From Bartonella machadoae (GTDB lineage Bacteria; Pseudomonadota; Alphaproteobacteria; Rhizobiales; Rhizobiaceae), in assembly GCF_022559585.1 (NCBI RefSeq), contig NZ_CP087114.1:661095-725094 (forward strand): a stretch of 64,000 bases of DNA, in the 5' to 3' direction. Each line of letters begins with the position of its first letter. Position 1 is the stretch's first letter. The notes under the pieces were generated by a model. The model searched no databases and was not told the origin of the DNA. It saw only the letters and a list, made by a program, of their open reading frames with translations. Shown one piece after another: positions 1-9,204 of this stretch. The position numbers and the translations under genes are program-made.

Positions 1-608
1 CCACCCAGGCTCTGTCATTGTTAGAACATTATTTAGAACACGGTGAGAAAAAATATTTTACTGTACCGCGTGCTCAATATGCGTGGACTTTGATTGGAAT
101 TGATGAAAGTACTATTGCGCATTGGGTTGATAGCCATTTTGCCAATGAACCGTTTGAGCGGCATTTTTTATGGAAAAGTCCTTATGTCCTTGTACAACTG
201 ATTGGTAATTCATCAACACCCTTAGCACAGCATTTAATCGAAGAGTTTGAAGATCATTTTCGTCCATATTTGGTTGGTGCAGAAATTACTACTGCTTGTC
301 AGCAATTAGCGAGGTATGCAGAAGTACATTGGTCAGCAAGTGATCCCATGCTTTTAAAATATTTTCAACAAACGGAAAAAAATGCGAAAGCTCTTCCACA
401 GCTCGAGGTTAAGGTTAGCTTATCGCCTTCTTTAGAAGGTTTAGAAAACCAAAAAGAAAGCCTTGGGCATGCAACAATGACTGTACGAATTGAAGGGTTT
501 GGTGATGATCATATTATGTTTCCCTATACGCGACCGCTGTTAGGTGTCGTCTTACAGGAATATGCTGCTTGGTTAGTTTTAAAAAGGTATTTGCAAGTAG
601 AAACTTAA
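1..608 (+). CDS. Hypothetical protein, 3' part only
   Basis: The reading frame is open from the left edge to the TAA at 606-608, so this is the C-terminal end (about 200 residues) of a gene that starts before the window. A TTG at 18 is the first in-frame start-like codon but is probably internal. The visible protein has no clear signal peptide or membrane segment. It is rich in aromatic residues and His, with stretches such as FPYTRPLLGVV near the end. I do not recognise the family. It is followed by a long gene-poor region, so it is the last gene of its transcription unit. Confidence 0.6.
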   Translation, partial: TQALSLLEHYLEHGEKKYFTVPRAQYAWTLIGIDESTIAHWVDSHFANEPFERHFLWKSPYVLVQLIGNSSTPLAQHLIEEFEDHFRPYLVGAEITTACQQLARYAEVHWSASDPMLLKYFQQTEKNAKALPQLEVKVSLSPSLEGLENQKESLGHATMTVRIEGFGDDHIMFPYTRPLLGVVLQEYAAWLVLKRYLQVET

Positions 609-1204
609 AAATGAAATTCTGAGGAGTTATAGAAAGACTTCCCTAGTTATTATTATTATAGTTTTGGTTAAAGGCGGTGTCGTTTTTATGCTATAGAGTG
701 TTTGTATTTGCTAGTAGATTTTAGTCATCAGATAACAGCTGAGGAGTTTTAAATAACGAGCAAATAGGAAAATATTTTATTCTAAATGAATGCATAGAAA
801 ACGCAGCTATTGTCTTTAAAATTTTGTTGAGGCTATTATTGAGGTTAGAATTCTATATTAACGCATTTTGCAAAAAATATTGATACAGTTTAGTCTTAAA
901 AAACATGCATTATAGGGGATTTTTATCATACAATAAAATCAAAATTGTTTTATTCTGTTTAGAAGAAAAAATCTCGGTGCATTTTGATTGAAAGAAGAGA
1001 GATCCGTTGTTAAGAGGGGCAATAAAGAAAATCTTTCTACTACAAGACAATGTGATGTCTCAATTCTTTACAATGCTGAATTTTTTTTAATTTTGTTGAA
1101 AAATATATCTGCAAGAAGTCTATCAAAAATATGCATTGTTCGTTTGCTTGTTAAATTGCCATAACATAAAGGAATCTCTGGAGGATTTTATACTATCGCT
1201 TTAT

Positions 1205-1444
1205 CATTATATTTACCGGCCCCCAATGTTGTGACAGCTCTTGCATTAATACGATTCACAAGAGGCCTTTTTACTCCTTTCTTTAGAGTTTTTTATCCAC
1301 ACGCCAGTCCCGCTTATGATGTGCAAATAAATGATAATGATTTATTCAACATAAGAGGATTTGAGATGAGAGTATCTTACAATATTCTGGGGTCTCATTC
1401 AACATGCAAAATAATAAATTATCATTATAAATCAAAGCATTGTC
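1205..1444 (-). repeat. Dispersed repeat, integrase-leader type (copy 1)
   Basis: Read on the minus strand, this stretch matches the copies near 31.8, 37.2 and 43.0 kb. Shared landmarks, in order, are: a GCATGTTGAATGAGAC-like block, a CATCATAAGCGGG-like block, CTAAAGAAAGGAGTAAAAA (a Shine-Dalgarno-like AAGGAG), a CCTCTT.TGAATCG block, and CAACATTGGGGGCCGG. In the 43 kb copy the same landmarks lead into a tyrosine recombinase pseudogene. Here the landmark ATG has become AGG, so no leader peptide is possible. Confidence 0.7.
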
Positions 1445-1499
1445 ATTATTAGGCGTTATGCGTCATATGTGGTGATTTCTAATTGTATGTCGTAAGTGA

Positions 1500-1660
1500 A
1501 AGTGATGTGTGGATAAAGAACGTTTTTAAAAGGAGTAACAAGCCTTTTATGAATCGTTTTGATGCAAGAATTGTTAAGCAATATTGGAAGTTGCTAAACA
1601 GGAAAATGATATTTGTTTTATATTTTTATAAGCGTAAAGATAATGATGCTTAACAGAAGC
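1500..1660 (+). repeat. Degenerate dispersed repeat (copy 2)
   Basis: A more eroded copy of the same family on the plus strand. It shows AAAAGGAGTAACAAGCC, CTTTTATGAATCG and then TTATAAGCGTAAAGATAATG. The last block corresponds to the HKRKDGG-coding stretch of the recombinase remnant near 43.2 kb. It lies head to head with copy 1. All reading frames are short. Confidence 0.5.
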
Positions 1661-2148
1661 TCATATTTTTTGTGCTAAAAGCATAAATTCTATATTTGGC
1701 ATGCACGATAGCATTTAACAATACTTTAAAGAAGAAAAAAGGAGAAATTGTACGCTGCAAAAAATATATACGCAACATTTTTAGAGTTTAAAACTATATA
1801 TCATTGTTATTCTTAAATGAATATTTTTAATATATCTCAACAAAAAGATATATATATCTTATAAAGAATTTCGCTATTTATTTCTATTCTTTTTACGTAG
1901 AATATTTCTACGATTCACTGCTTGACAATTTAAATATATATCTCGTTTGTTTTTGATTAATTTTGAGGATATCTAGATAAATTTTATAAAAAGTCATTTT
2001 GAATCAAAATCTACAGTATTGGAATTATTATACAAGATCTATGAGGGAATCATTACTCATCTAGTCCCCTTTCTCGTAATATTCTCAAAAAGGAAAATGT
2101 TTTTATTGAAGAGAGTATTGTGAGTATTATATGGAGCTTTAAAAATTA

Positions 2149-2178
2149 AAAAACTGGCAACATATGTTGCCAGTTTTT
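2149..2178 (-). terminator. Perfect palindrome, porin terminator
   Basis: A 30-base perfect inverted repeat (A5-CTGGCAACAT and its complement, ending in T5) lies 20 bases past the porin stop codon. It forms a strong hairpin flanked by A and T runs, so it can act as an intrinsic terminator on either strand. Its position fits the porin transcript. Confidence 0.85.
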
Positions 2179-2198
2179 AGAAAAATAATCCAACAGAA

Positions 2199-3407
2199 TT
2201 AGAATGAACGCTGGAAACGGATCATACCTTGCAAAGCGCTTTTTCCTTTTAGAGCATGTGTATATGTATCACCATTTGCGCCTTTGTGAGTGCGATCATC
2301 ATTCCAAGAAACATAAGTTAATTCAGGTGTAATGACGAATCCTGGAACCAGCGTATAGGCAATATTTACAGAAGTTGCAAAGGTTTTTACAGCACTATAG
2401 GAAACCTGAGCATTTAACTTTGCTTTTGGAGTAAGTTTGTAAGTTGCACCAGCCCAAGCAGCCCATTTTCCACCCCAGTTTGCATAGATTGTCGTATTTT
2501 GCCGTGACAGCACATTTTCATCTACTGTGTAGTAATCAACATTGTTCTTATAACCGCCCATTATCCATAGATTTAACCGATCATTGACATTGAAATCCAT
2601 GCGTACTTTAGCAGCCCACTTTTTATAATAAGCATCGTATGCTGTAACTGCTGAAAAACCACCCCATTTTTGCATAAATTTCATACCCAAAACTATATTA
2701 GGAGTGTATTTTTTTATTCTTTTACTTGGAAGACTATCTGCAGCAACGTTAGCAATTTTATCATCTTTATCTATGTAATAGTATATATTTTCAGGATTCT
2801 CGTCATCGTAAGGACTATCAGCATTCCCCAGTTCAGCTCCGATAATAGCAGAAAATCCACTGTCACCACTGAAGGTATAAGAAACGAAATTGGTACGTGT
2901 AACACCCGCTGGTGCTATGCTATCATCGTTAAAAACGTTCCCATAGCCACCAGTCCAACTATTAAAAATTGTATCATCAAGACCTACACGGAAACCACCC
3001 AATTCAATATAAGCGGCTGAGAGTTTTGCACCAGCACTGTCCTTACCATTACCCCAGTTGGAGAAGATACGTGCATAGGAACGAAGTGTTCCTAATTCTG
3101 TTTCAGAAGCGGCTTGAAAAACAAGAGTTAACCGTGATGATGCACCATAGGTTTTTCTTTTCTTAGATAGTTGAGCGTCAGTTATTGCATCTATATTATC
3201 ACCGCCTATAAAATCAGCGCGAACATTTCCTGACAAACGCATGCATGTTTCTGTTCCAGGGATATAGAAATACCCTTTCCCATATGCATCGCAAACACGA
3301 ATATATTCTACAGGCTCCGGTTCTGCTATCGCTTTTGGAGCTGCTTGTGCTCCAGAAATTGCAAAAAAAGCTGCGGTAGAACTTAAAAAGAGGGATTTAA
3401 TATTCAT
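2199..3407 (-). CDS. omp43: Outer-membrane porin, Omp43/Omp2b type
   Basis: General diffusion porin of the Brucella Omp2 / Bartonella Omp43 family, a trimeric beta-barrel of the outer membrane. The 402-residue product starts with a signal peptide ending at AQA (about residue 22). The family hallmark VCDAYGKGYFYIPGTETC and then RLSGNVRADF follow, then amphipathic strands and a C-terminal phenylalanine as in outer-membrane barrels. The length is typical for the family. The start is supported by a GGAG about 10 bases upstream of the ATG. The gene is monocistronic with its own terminator. Bartonella Omp43 is known as a surface-exposed adhesin-like porin; a role in this strain is inferred. Confidence 0.92.
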   Translation of the reverse strand: MNIKSLFLSSTAAFFAISGAQAAPKAIAEPEPVEYIRVCDAYGKGYFYIPGTETCMRLSGNVRADFIGGDNIDAITDAQLSKKRKTYGASSRLTLVFQAASETELGTLRSYARIFSNWGNGKDSAGAKLSAAYIELGGFRVGLDDTIFNSWTGGYGNVFNDDSIAPAGVTRTNFVSYTFSGDSGFSAIIGAELGNADSPYDDENPENIYYYIDKDDKIANVAADSLPSKRIKKYTPNIVLGMKFMQKWGGFSAVTAYDAYYKKWAAKVRMDFNVNDRLNLWIMGGYKNNVDYYTVDENVLSRQNTTIYANWGGKWAAWAGATYKLTPKAKLNAQVSYSAVKTFATSVNIAYTLVPGFVITPELTYVSWNDDRTHKGANGDTYTHALKGKSALQGMIRFQRSF

Positions 3408-3711
3408 AAAGGATCTCCAATGAAAGGTAGTTTAATCTTCGTTAGGGAATATAATTTGCTCAACTCATAAAAGCAAAAATACGCAATACCTACATTTTAG
3501 CTATACTGATCTTTTAAAAAGATACAAATATGAAAACGCTTTTTTTCAAGATATTCATATACTATTCAGGGGAATGTGGTAAAAAAGGCACAATTTTTGT
3601 TTTGTTAACTTTTTATCTTCTAAGATCACTAAAAAAGAAAAATTTTAGATATTTTTGAAAAAAATCGAAAAGGTCTTGAACTTTCTGTTGATACCATTTA
3701 TGCACAGTCTT
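3408..3711. promoter_or_regulatory. Porin upstream region
   Basis: About 300 AT-rich bases between the porin start and tRNA-Ser. They should hold the porin promoter (minus strand) and the tRNA promoter (plus strand). I see the porin Shine-Dalgarno sequence but no box I would assign with confidence. Confidence 0.4.
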
Positions 3712-3802
3712 GGAGAGGTGGCCGAGTGGTCGAAGGCGCTCCCCTGCTAAGGGAGTAGGGCTCAAAAGGCTCTCGAGAGTTCGAATCTCTTCCTCTCCGC
3801 CA
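3712..3802 (+). tRNA. tRNA-Ser(GCT)
   Basis: Class II tRNA with a long variable arm. The acceptor stem GGAGAGG pairs with CCTCTCC, followed by discriminator G and an encoded CCA. The anticodon stem-loop CTCCC-CTGCTAA-GGGAG gives GCT, reading serine codons AGC and AGU. The TTCGAAT T-loop is intact. A prophage remnant begins just downstream, but I found no duplicated tRNA 3' end to prove integration here. Confidence 0.95.
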
Positions 3803-3892
3803 CTCAATCTTTAAATGTAAATAACTTATTGATTTTCCATATGTTTTTTTAAGGTGCGGGATACATGAATAAAGGTTAGGGAATAGGGTTTT

Positions 3893-4285
3893 CTAACATT
3901 CCTCCGCAACACGAACATTTTTTTGGCTTTTCTCTTCTCTAATCGTTTCTAATATTCCTTTGAAGGATTCCAAATCCTGTTGTGAAAAAACCTTTAAAAG
4001 TCTTGTAAACATACAAACGGTTTCACGACACAAGGGATCAGACGACTTGATGGTAAAACTGCTGCGACAAGCATCCGATTCTCTCCTTAGACGGGCGGCT
4101 GCCTCTTGATTTAAAGCGTAAACCTCTATGATCTTTTCTTCCATGCCAACAGGTACAGATTTTTTGCCAATTTCTACGGATGATAAAAATGGGACCGAGA
4201 TGTCTAATTTTTTAGCCATATCTAACAGACGTTCAGAGTGATCTATGCGAAGTTTGCGTAAGGTTTTACCAAAGGGTGTAATCAT
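3893..4285 (-). CDS. XRE-family helix-turn-helix regulator
   Basis: A 130-residue protein with an N-terminal Cro/CI-type helix-turn-helix at about residues 5-60 (GKTLRKLR then MAKKLDISVPFLSSVEIGKK). The C-terminal half is Cys- and Glu-rich and unrecognised. Such proteins are typical prophage or stress regulators. It is convergent with tRNA-Ser and lies at the edge of the prophage remnant, upstream of the palindrome array at 5068-5420. That makes a repressor-operator pairing a reasonable but untested idea. The ATG at 4285 fits the domain start. Confidence 0.75.
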   Translation of the reverse strand: MITPFGKTLRKLRIDHSERLLDMAKKLDISVPFLSSVEIGKKSVPVGMEEKIIEVYALNQEAAARLRRESDACRSSFTIKSSDPLCRETVCMFTRLLKVFSQQDLESFKGILETIREEKSQKNVRVAEEC

Positions 4286-4410
4286 CTAAAAAATCCTATG
4301 AAACAAATGAACATTCACCCTGATTCTAGCATATTTAAAAATTATTTCTCTCAATTATTAGGAAAGATTTCTTTTCAAAGGGAAACTATTTTAAGAGAGA
4401 TGTGGAGGAG

Positions 4411-4629
4411 CTAACTCTTTGAAAACCATTGTTTTAAATGGGCAAAAACATTGTCTATTGCATCCATAATCCGAGCAAAGTCAAGGATGAGTAAAAAGAG
4501 AAAAAAGGCTATCCACTTCATCAAGCGAGACATCATTTTTACATTTTGATAAGTGATGATTATTTCTTGAAGCATTTCTTTTTCTGCTTCTGTAAGCGCG
4601 GTGGTTTTTTTAGTGTTTTTTCTAGCCAT
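4411..4629 (-). CDS. Small phage-type membrane protein
   Basis: About 72 residues from the ATG at 4629, which has GGTGG just upstream; an upstream in-frame ATG at 4653 would add 8 residues. It starts with a basic segment (MARKNTKKTT) and a short helical stretch. One hydrophobic span at about residues 38-54 (WIAFFLFLLILDFA) is followed by an amphipathic tail. The family is unknown. Its position among prophage genes suggests phage origin. A single-span protein of this size could be a superinfection or lysis accessory, but nothing in the sequence proves that. Confidence 0.5.
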   Translation of the reverse strand: MARKNTKKTTALTEAEKEMLQEIIITYQNVKMMSRLMKWIAFFLFLLILDFARIMDAIDNVFAHLKQWFSKS

Positions 4630-4653
4630 GTTTCCACCCACATAAATATTCAC

Positions 4654-5710
4654 CTTGCTTGTTATGCTTTAAGATCTCTCTTGCTAAGTTTGAACTGATG
4701 GCGTTTAAATCTTGGAGCGACAACGTATAATGTTAAAAAATACAATAAAATCAATATATTATGTGCATTTATTTTATATGAATCCACCTATGAATCCACA
4801 CTTTTATGCACAATTTAATTGACCATTTTTTACAAACAATAGCCATCTATAAACAGAGCATAAAAAGCAAATCATGATGCCAATGTTATAACACATGAGA
4901 GTATTCAAATGAAATGCAAAGCAGCTATCATTCATAACATCTCATAAATTTTACAAGACGTTTTTATCATAATAAATCGCATTGTTAAAACGATATGCTT
5001 TTAATGATAAACACAAAACACGTATCAAAAGCTTTTTTGATAATAGGTTTAAAGTAATAAACGCAATTTGGATTGAGTGATTAGGGGACTCCCCAAATTT
5101 GGGGACACCTCTTTAAGATAATTATAGTGTCTTTAAACGCAGATATTTAAAACGTTTTTTTGAAAGGGGTTAATCCAAATTTGGATTGAGTGATTAAGGA
5201 CTCCTCAAAAATGAGGGCATCTTTTTTCATAAGCAGAGAGAAGTTGAGAGATAACATCATTAAACGCAGATGTTTAAAGAGAGCTATAGAAAGAGAACAC
5301 ATCCAAATTTGGAGTGGTTAATTTTGCTAATTCAAAAAATGAGCTTAATACCTTTTAAAGAGGCGTTTTGAGAAGGTGCTTTCTTTCAAATTGACCGCCT
5401 CAAAAATGAGGGCATTGTATAAATAGGTTTTAAATCATTACAGAGCTAACATGTTTTTTCATTCAAATGTGATAATCTAAAAGAACGCTTTCATAATCAT
5501 TCCTTTATATTATTTTGGATAAGTTTTTATAAAGCGAATACAAAGCTTGCAATATAATACGTTTTGTATATAGCCACTTGCTATCAATTTCTTTTATAGA
5601 GTTCCTTAATATATTTTCATAAAGCCGCGTCACGTAAAATGGCACGGCTTTCTTTTTTGCACTCTTGTCTTTTGAGATGGCATCAAACCAACGCCCCCCG
5701 CATTTGGTAT
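4654..5710. other. Gene-free prophage interval
   Basis: About 1 kb between the small membrane protein and the first repeat protein. Apart from the palindrome modules, it is AT-rich sequence with no coding frame I would support. A GC-richer scrap at about 5625-5700 looks like the end of a lost phage gene. Confidence 0.5.
5068..5420. repeat. Iterated palindrome module (four copies)
   Basis: The module pairs a palindrome centred on CCAAATTTGG with a following hairpin. AATCCAAATTTGGATT is perfect at 5172-5187, TCCCCAAATTTGGGGA at 5090-5105 and TCCAAATTTGGA at 5302-5313. The phrase TTTGGATTGAGTGATTA occurs at about 5077 and 5182. CTCAAAAATGAGGGCAT occurs at about 5205 and 5399. Spacing is irregular, 80 to 130 bases. 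The array sits in an otherwise gene-free kilobase (4654-5710) of the prophage remnant. Operator sites or eroded leaders of lost genes are the simplest readings. Confidence 0.6.
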
Positions 5711-6493
5711 TTATTCTTCAGTATCAACAATCTCTATAAGAATATCGCTCTTATTAACCTCCTTATTTTTTGGAACCTCTCTTATCTCACTTCTTCGATT
5801 GAGTTTTGCACGCCCACAAGCACGACCAAAGACCTTGATAGTATGAGAAACCTGAGCTTTTCCATAAACAGAGCCATAAATTTGCGCACAGCCACTCACT
5901 TTTGCATAATCATAAACCTTGCCATAAATCTTTGCACGGCTATTAACAACAGCATAGCCATAAACATGCGCAGTGCTAAAAAGACAAGCAGAGCCTAACA
6001 CTCTAGCGTTGCCATAAAGCCTTGCATATTCAAAAAGATAACTATGATGAGAAAGATGCGCATTGCCATAAACATGGGCTTCAATTGAAACGCGACTATT
6101 GCCATAGACACGAGCCTTGCCATAAACATAGCCAGCCACATGCGCACTATCATAAACAAATGCATTGTCATAAACTTTTGCATATTGAGAAATGAACACC
6201 TTATCATGCACCTGAGCATTGCCATAGACAAGACCACAAATTTGCGCATTGCCTCGTATTTTTGCATTGTCATAGACACGGGCATGTTTATAAACCAATG
6301 CATTATCATAAACCCAGCAAAGACCGTTATGAGAAAGATTTTCTTCCTTTTCAATAAAACCACCCAATTGACCAGCCTTGACATCAGAAAAGCTTTTTAA
6401 AGCCTGAATGCGATAAAGCGTTGTAATTTTTTGTGTAATTTTATCTTTCAGTTGTTTTGTTTCATTGGTTCGTTTGTATTTTTTAGACATCAT
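5711..6493 (-). CDS. YdcK-like beta-helix repeat protein
   Basis: About 260 residues. The N-terminal block (LYRIQALKSFSDVKAG, then GGFIEKEENLSHNG and CWVY) resembles the N-terminus of E. coli YdcK. More than 25 imperfect copies of a YGNAxV-type hexapeptide follow, as expected for a left-handed or similar parallel beta-helix. The C-terminus is short and charged (ending IVDTEE). The start is the ATG at 6493, preceded by GAGGG; the longer frame from a GTG at 6505 is less likely. Paralogues lie at 6567, 7165 and 7831. The function is unknown. Relatives occur in phages and accessory regions. Confidence 0.75.
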   Translation of the reverse strand: MMSKKYKRTNETKQLKDKITQKITTLYRIQALKSFSDVKAGQLGGFIEKEENLSHNGLCWVYDNALVYKHARVYDNAKIRGNAQICGLVYGNAQVHDKVFISQYAKVYDNAFVYDSAHVAGYVYGKARVYGNSRVSIEAHVYGNAHLSHHSYLFEYARLYGNARVLGSACLFSTAHVYGYAVVNSRAKIYGKVYDYAKVSGCAQIYGSVYGKAQVSHTIKVFGRACGRAKLNRRSEIREVPKNKEVNKSDILIEIVDTEE

Positions 6494-6566
6494 AAGAGCC
6501 CTCACAATCTCTCTTGTGAAAAAAGTTGCATGGAAAATGTTGGAAAAAGGGAATGACCGCCGCGCT

Positions 6567-7079
6567 TTAAAGATTTAAAAAGGCTTTATTACGCAGCCAG
6601 ATGATTTTTAATTCATTATTGGAAAGCAATTCGATATAAGACCTTGTTTCAATATCATCGCGCGTCTTTTCTAAAATCATAACAATGCCGTGACTATTAG
6701 CATTTTCACAAATATGAACATAATTGACGACACGGGCGTGATCATAAATTTGTGCATTACCATAGACATGAGCATGGTCATAAATGATCGATTTACCAAG
6801 AACGATTGCATTGCCATAGACATAACCAGCGATAATAGCGTTATGATAGACCCTAGCATTCTCATAAACACGACCGGAGTTTAAAACCAGAGCATTACCA
6901 TAAACCCAGCAATTGCCATCATGAGAGAGGTTATTTTCATTTTCGATAAAACCACCGAGTTGACCAGCCTTGACATCGGAAAAGCTTTTTAAAGCCTGAA
7001 TGCGATACAATATGCGATTACCAAAGAGACGCGTTTCATTTGTTAATTCATATTTTTTAGTTACAACTGTACTAGTCAT
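6567..7079 (-). CDS. YdcK-like beta-helix repeat protein, short
   Basis: About 170 residues from the ATG at 7079. It shares the conserved N-terminal block with its neighbour (LYRIQALKSFSDVKAGQLGG) and has about ten hexapeptide-type repeats such as VYGNAIV and VYENARV. The tail is unrelated (RDDIETRSYIELLSNN), so it may be a truncated or recombined version of the longer paralogue. The repeats are close enough in sequence to allow recombination between copies. There is no signal peptide or membrane span. Confidence 0.7.
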   Translation of the reverse strand: MTSTVVTKKYELTNETRLFGNRILYRIQALKSFSDVKAGQLGGFIENENNLSHDGNCWVYGNALVLNSGRVYENARVYHNAIIAGYVYGNAIVLGKSIIYDHAHVYGNAQIYDHARVVNYVHICENANSHGIVMILEKTRDDIETRSYIELLSNNELKIIWLRNKAFLNL

Positions 7080-7164
7080 GAGAAAACCCAATCTAAATAT
7101 TTAATAAATTTTGAATGAAATGTTCTTTTAAAGAGGGGCGCCCCCGCCACGCCCGCGGTGTTAT

Positions 7165-7665
7165 TTATGCTACTTGATTTTCAACAATCTTTACAACGTT
7201 ATCGCCTTCATAAATTTCACAATCCTTAGGAATCCCATATGCATAGTAAGGATTTTGCTTGATATATGAGCAACCATCTCTTTTTAATATTGCATTGCCA
7301 TGTACCAAACCTCTAATGATGTGATAACCAATCACTTTTGCATTACCATATACAAAACCATAAACCTCAGTATGGCAACCCACGCTCGCATTGCCATAAA
7401 CAGAGCCATAGATTTTTGCAGCCCCATTAACAACGGCATTCTCATAAACTTTTGCCTTTACTTTAATACGGGCACTACCTGATACTTTTGCATTACCATA
7501 AACCCGCGCCTTATGATAACCCCATGCTTTATTGGAAATATGGGCATTGTCATAAATTTTTGCACAATCAAAAACCTTTGCATTATCACAAACCTTTGCA
7601 TTATCGAAAACGCTAGCATAATTGGAAACTTGCGCATTATCAGATATGACACCACTGACTTTCTT
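7165..7665 (-). pseudogene. YdcK-like repeat protein, 5' truncated
   Basis: The minus frame is open from a stop near 7668 to the TGA/TAA at 7165 and encodes about 165 residues of the same repeat (VSNYASVFDNAKV, VYGNAKVSGSARI, IYGSVYGNASV). It has no N-terminal DVKAGQLGG block and no ATG; the only start-like codon is a GTG at 7383. The upstream end is cut off about 30 bases before the promoter region of the C4-like RNA on the other strand. I read it as a gene that lost its 5' end. Confidence 0.7.
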
Positions 7666-7696
7666 TTATGCTTTTGAGAGCGTATATTGATTTATG

Positions 7697-7795
7697 TCGG
7701 GTGTAGCTATGCTATACAATACCCTCATGAGGGGAAGGCATAGCAACGGACTAACGGCCGTGTTTTGAAGCACCCGATGCCCCCTTATAGGGGTA
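7697..7795 (+). ncRNA. C4-like structured RNA (copy A)
   Basis: A multibranch structure can be drawn by eye. TCGGGTG (7697-7703) pairs perfectly with CACCCGA (7771-7777). Inside are GCTATG/CATAGC enclosing CCCTCATGAGGG, and ACGG/CCGT. A CCCC-TTATA-GGGG hairpin follows. A -10-like TATATT lies just upstream. The arrangement recalls the C4 antisense RNA of P1-type phages, which represses an antirepressor gene. That assignment is from memory of the motif. A second copy at 17028 has compensatory changes. It sits in the leader of the repeat-protein pseudogene at 7831. Confidence 0.6.
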
Positions 7796-7830
7796 TCAAT
7801 TCAAATTTTAACCGTTAGAAAGATTTAATT

Positions 7831-8371
7831 ATGAAATCTATAGAAAAAAACACTCCCGTTATCGTTTCCAATGCAAATGACACTATATCCCTTGCAAAAC
7901 AAGAACCTGCAAAAAAATATGAATTTATTGATGATTGTGAATTAATAGATGATCATTATTTATACCGTATCCGTGCTTTAAGAGATTTTGGTGATGTAAA
8001 AAAAGTGATTTAGGCGGGTTGGATAGAAAGGGAAAAGAACCTCAGTCACGAAGGTAATTGTTGGGTTGGAGGCGATGCTAAGGTTTATGGTGATGCTCGT
8101 GTTTTGGGAGATGCTCAGATTTATGGCGATGCCTATGTTTATGGCAATGCTGAGGTTTTATGATAGTGTGCGCATTTATCAAAATGCACAAGTTTATGAT
8201 CATGCTACTGTAGTAGGCGCTTTTTTGAAAAGTGTTGAGATTCTTGGAGATGCACAAGTTTATGATAGTGCTTATATCCGTGATGAAGTCAAGATTTTTA
8301 GAAATGCTAAGGTTTGTGGATTGGCTTACATTCGCGGCAATACGAGAATTCCTGAAGATATAAAAATTTAA
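7831..8371 (+). pseudogene. YdcK-like repeat protein, stop and frameshift
   Basis: Fourth paralogue, on the opposite strand. It starts at the ATG at 7831 with a divergent N-terminus and YRIRALRDFGDVK. It is interrupted by TAG at 8011-8013, right inside the conserved DVKAGQLGG block. It then continues in the same frame (WIEREKNLSHEGNCWV, VYGDARV). A second lesion is one extra T near 8155, which shifts the rest (VYDSVRIYQNAQV to IPEDIKI) into another frame ending at 8371. Two independent lesions make it a pseudogene. Confidence 0.8.
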
Positions 8372-8442
8372 CAACAAATAACCCTTTTAACAAAAGCGTG
8401 ATTCACGCAACGGGTGAATTGCGCGCAATGGAGGAAAACATA

Positions 8443-9203
8443 ATGAATGAACAAAACACTAACCTAACAGAAGTTAAAGAAACTCCAAATTTAGAAGTCA
8501 AGCCAACAGCTATGGATTTCATTTTAACAAGGGCATTAAAAATGATGTTGATATGAATCGCCTCGAACGGTTTATCTCCTTGAGAGAAAAAGAAATCAAT
8601 AGACAGCTTTATAAAAGTTTTGTTTCCGATCTTTCAGATATGCAATCCAAATATAAGGAAATCACAGCAAAATCTACAAACGCCTATACCTTAAGCAAAT
8701 ACGCTACTCTCGACTGTTATATCGAGAGTATCAAGGAGGCACTAAAAGAACGTCATTTTGCTTTGTTTTCCTGTATTAAAAATCAAACTCATGCACAAGT
8801 TACTATAGAGATGACTTTGGTTCATCCATCAGGAAATAAAATCTCTACAGAAGGAACATTCCCTCTTGATGGGAAGGGCAATAAAACAGATATTCAATCC
8901 ATAGGATCAACCATCACTTATGCGCGCCGCTATTTGTTAGGCATGCTTCTCAATGTCGCAAGCAAAGAAGATGATACAGATGGTAACAAAACAAAACTCT
9001 CAGGACCAGCTTCGCCTCAACAAATGGCAGACATTAAACGATTAGTCTAAAAAACAAATGCAAACGAAACAAAAATGTTGGCTTCTGTAAACGTAAATAG
9101 CATTTCCGAAATGACTTTTGAACAAGCGCAAACCGTCCTGAATAATTTGTATAAGAAACAAAACCGTCAAGCTTCTGAAGCACAACAAAGATTAGGTGCG
9201 TGA
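8443..9203 (+). pseudogene. ERF-family ssDNA-annealing protein, broken
   Basis: ERF-superfamily single-strand annealing recombinase of phage origin. The ATG at 8443 follows a good GGAGG and reads MNEQNTNLTEVKETPN. A -1 slip in a T run near 8521-8525 moves the frame to the body from about 8526 (NKGIKNDVDMNRLERF). The body holds the ERF core (YATLDCYIESIKEAL, SIGSTITYARRYLLGM). A TAA at 9048-9050 interrupts the tail, which stays open in the same frame to TGA at 9201-9203. The exonuclease gene starts one base later, the usual annealase-exonuclease pairing. The 165-codon piece from 8553 could still be made. Confidence 0.8.
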
Positions 9204-9204
9204 T

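Larger units (their letters stand above)
609..2148. other. Gene-poor AT-rich region with repeat copies
   Basis: About 1.5 kb separates the first gene from the porin terminator. No convincing protein gene is visible. The 73-codon frame at 1231-1452 is the reverse face of a dispersed repeat. The recognisable content is the two repeat copies listed separately at 1205-1444 and 1500-1660. The rest (609-1200 and 1660-2148) is AT-rich sequence in which I see nothing. Confidence 0.6.

Noticed and set aside
1231..1452. 73-codon plus-strand gene
   Set aside because: It coincides with a dispersed repeat; corresponding frames are not kept in other copies.
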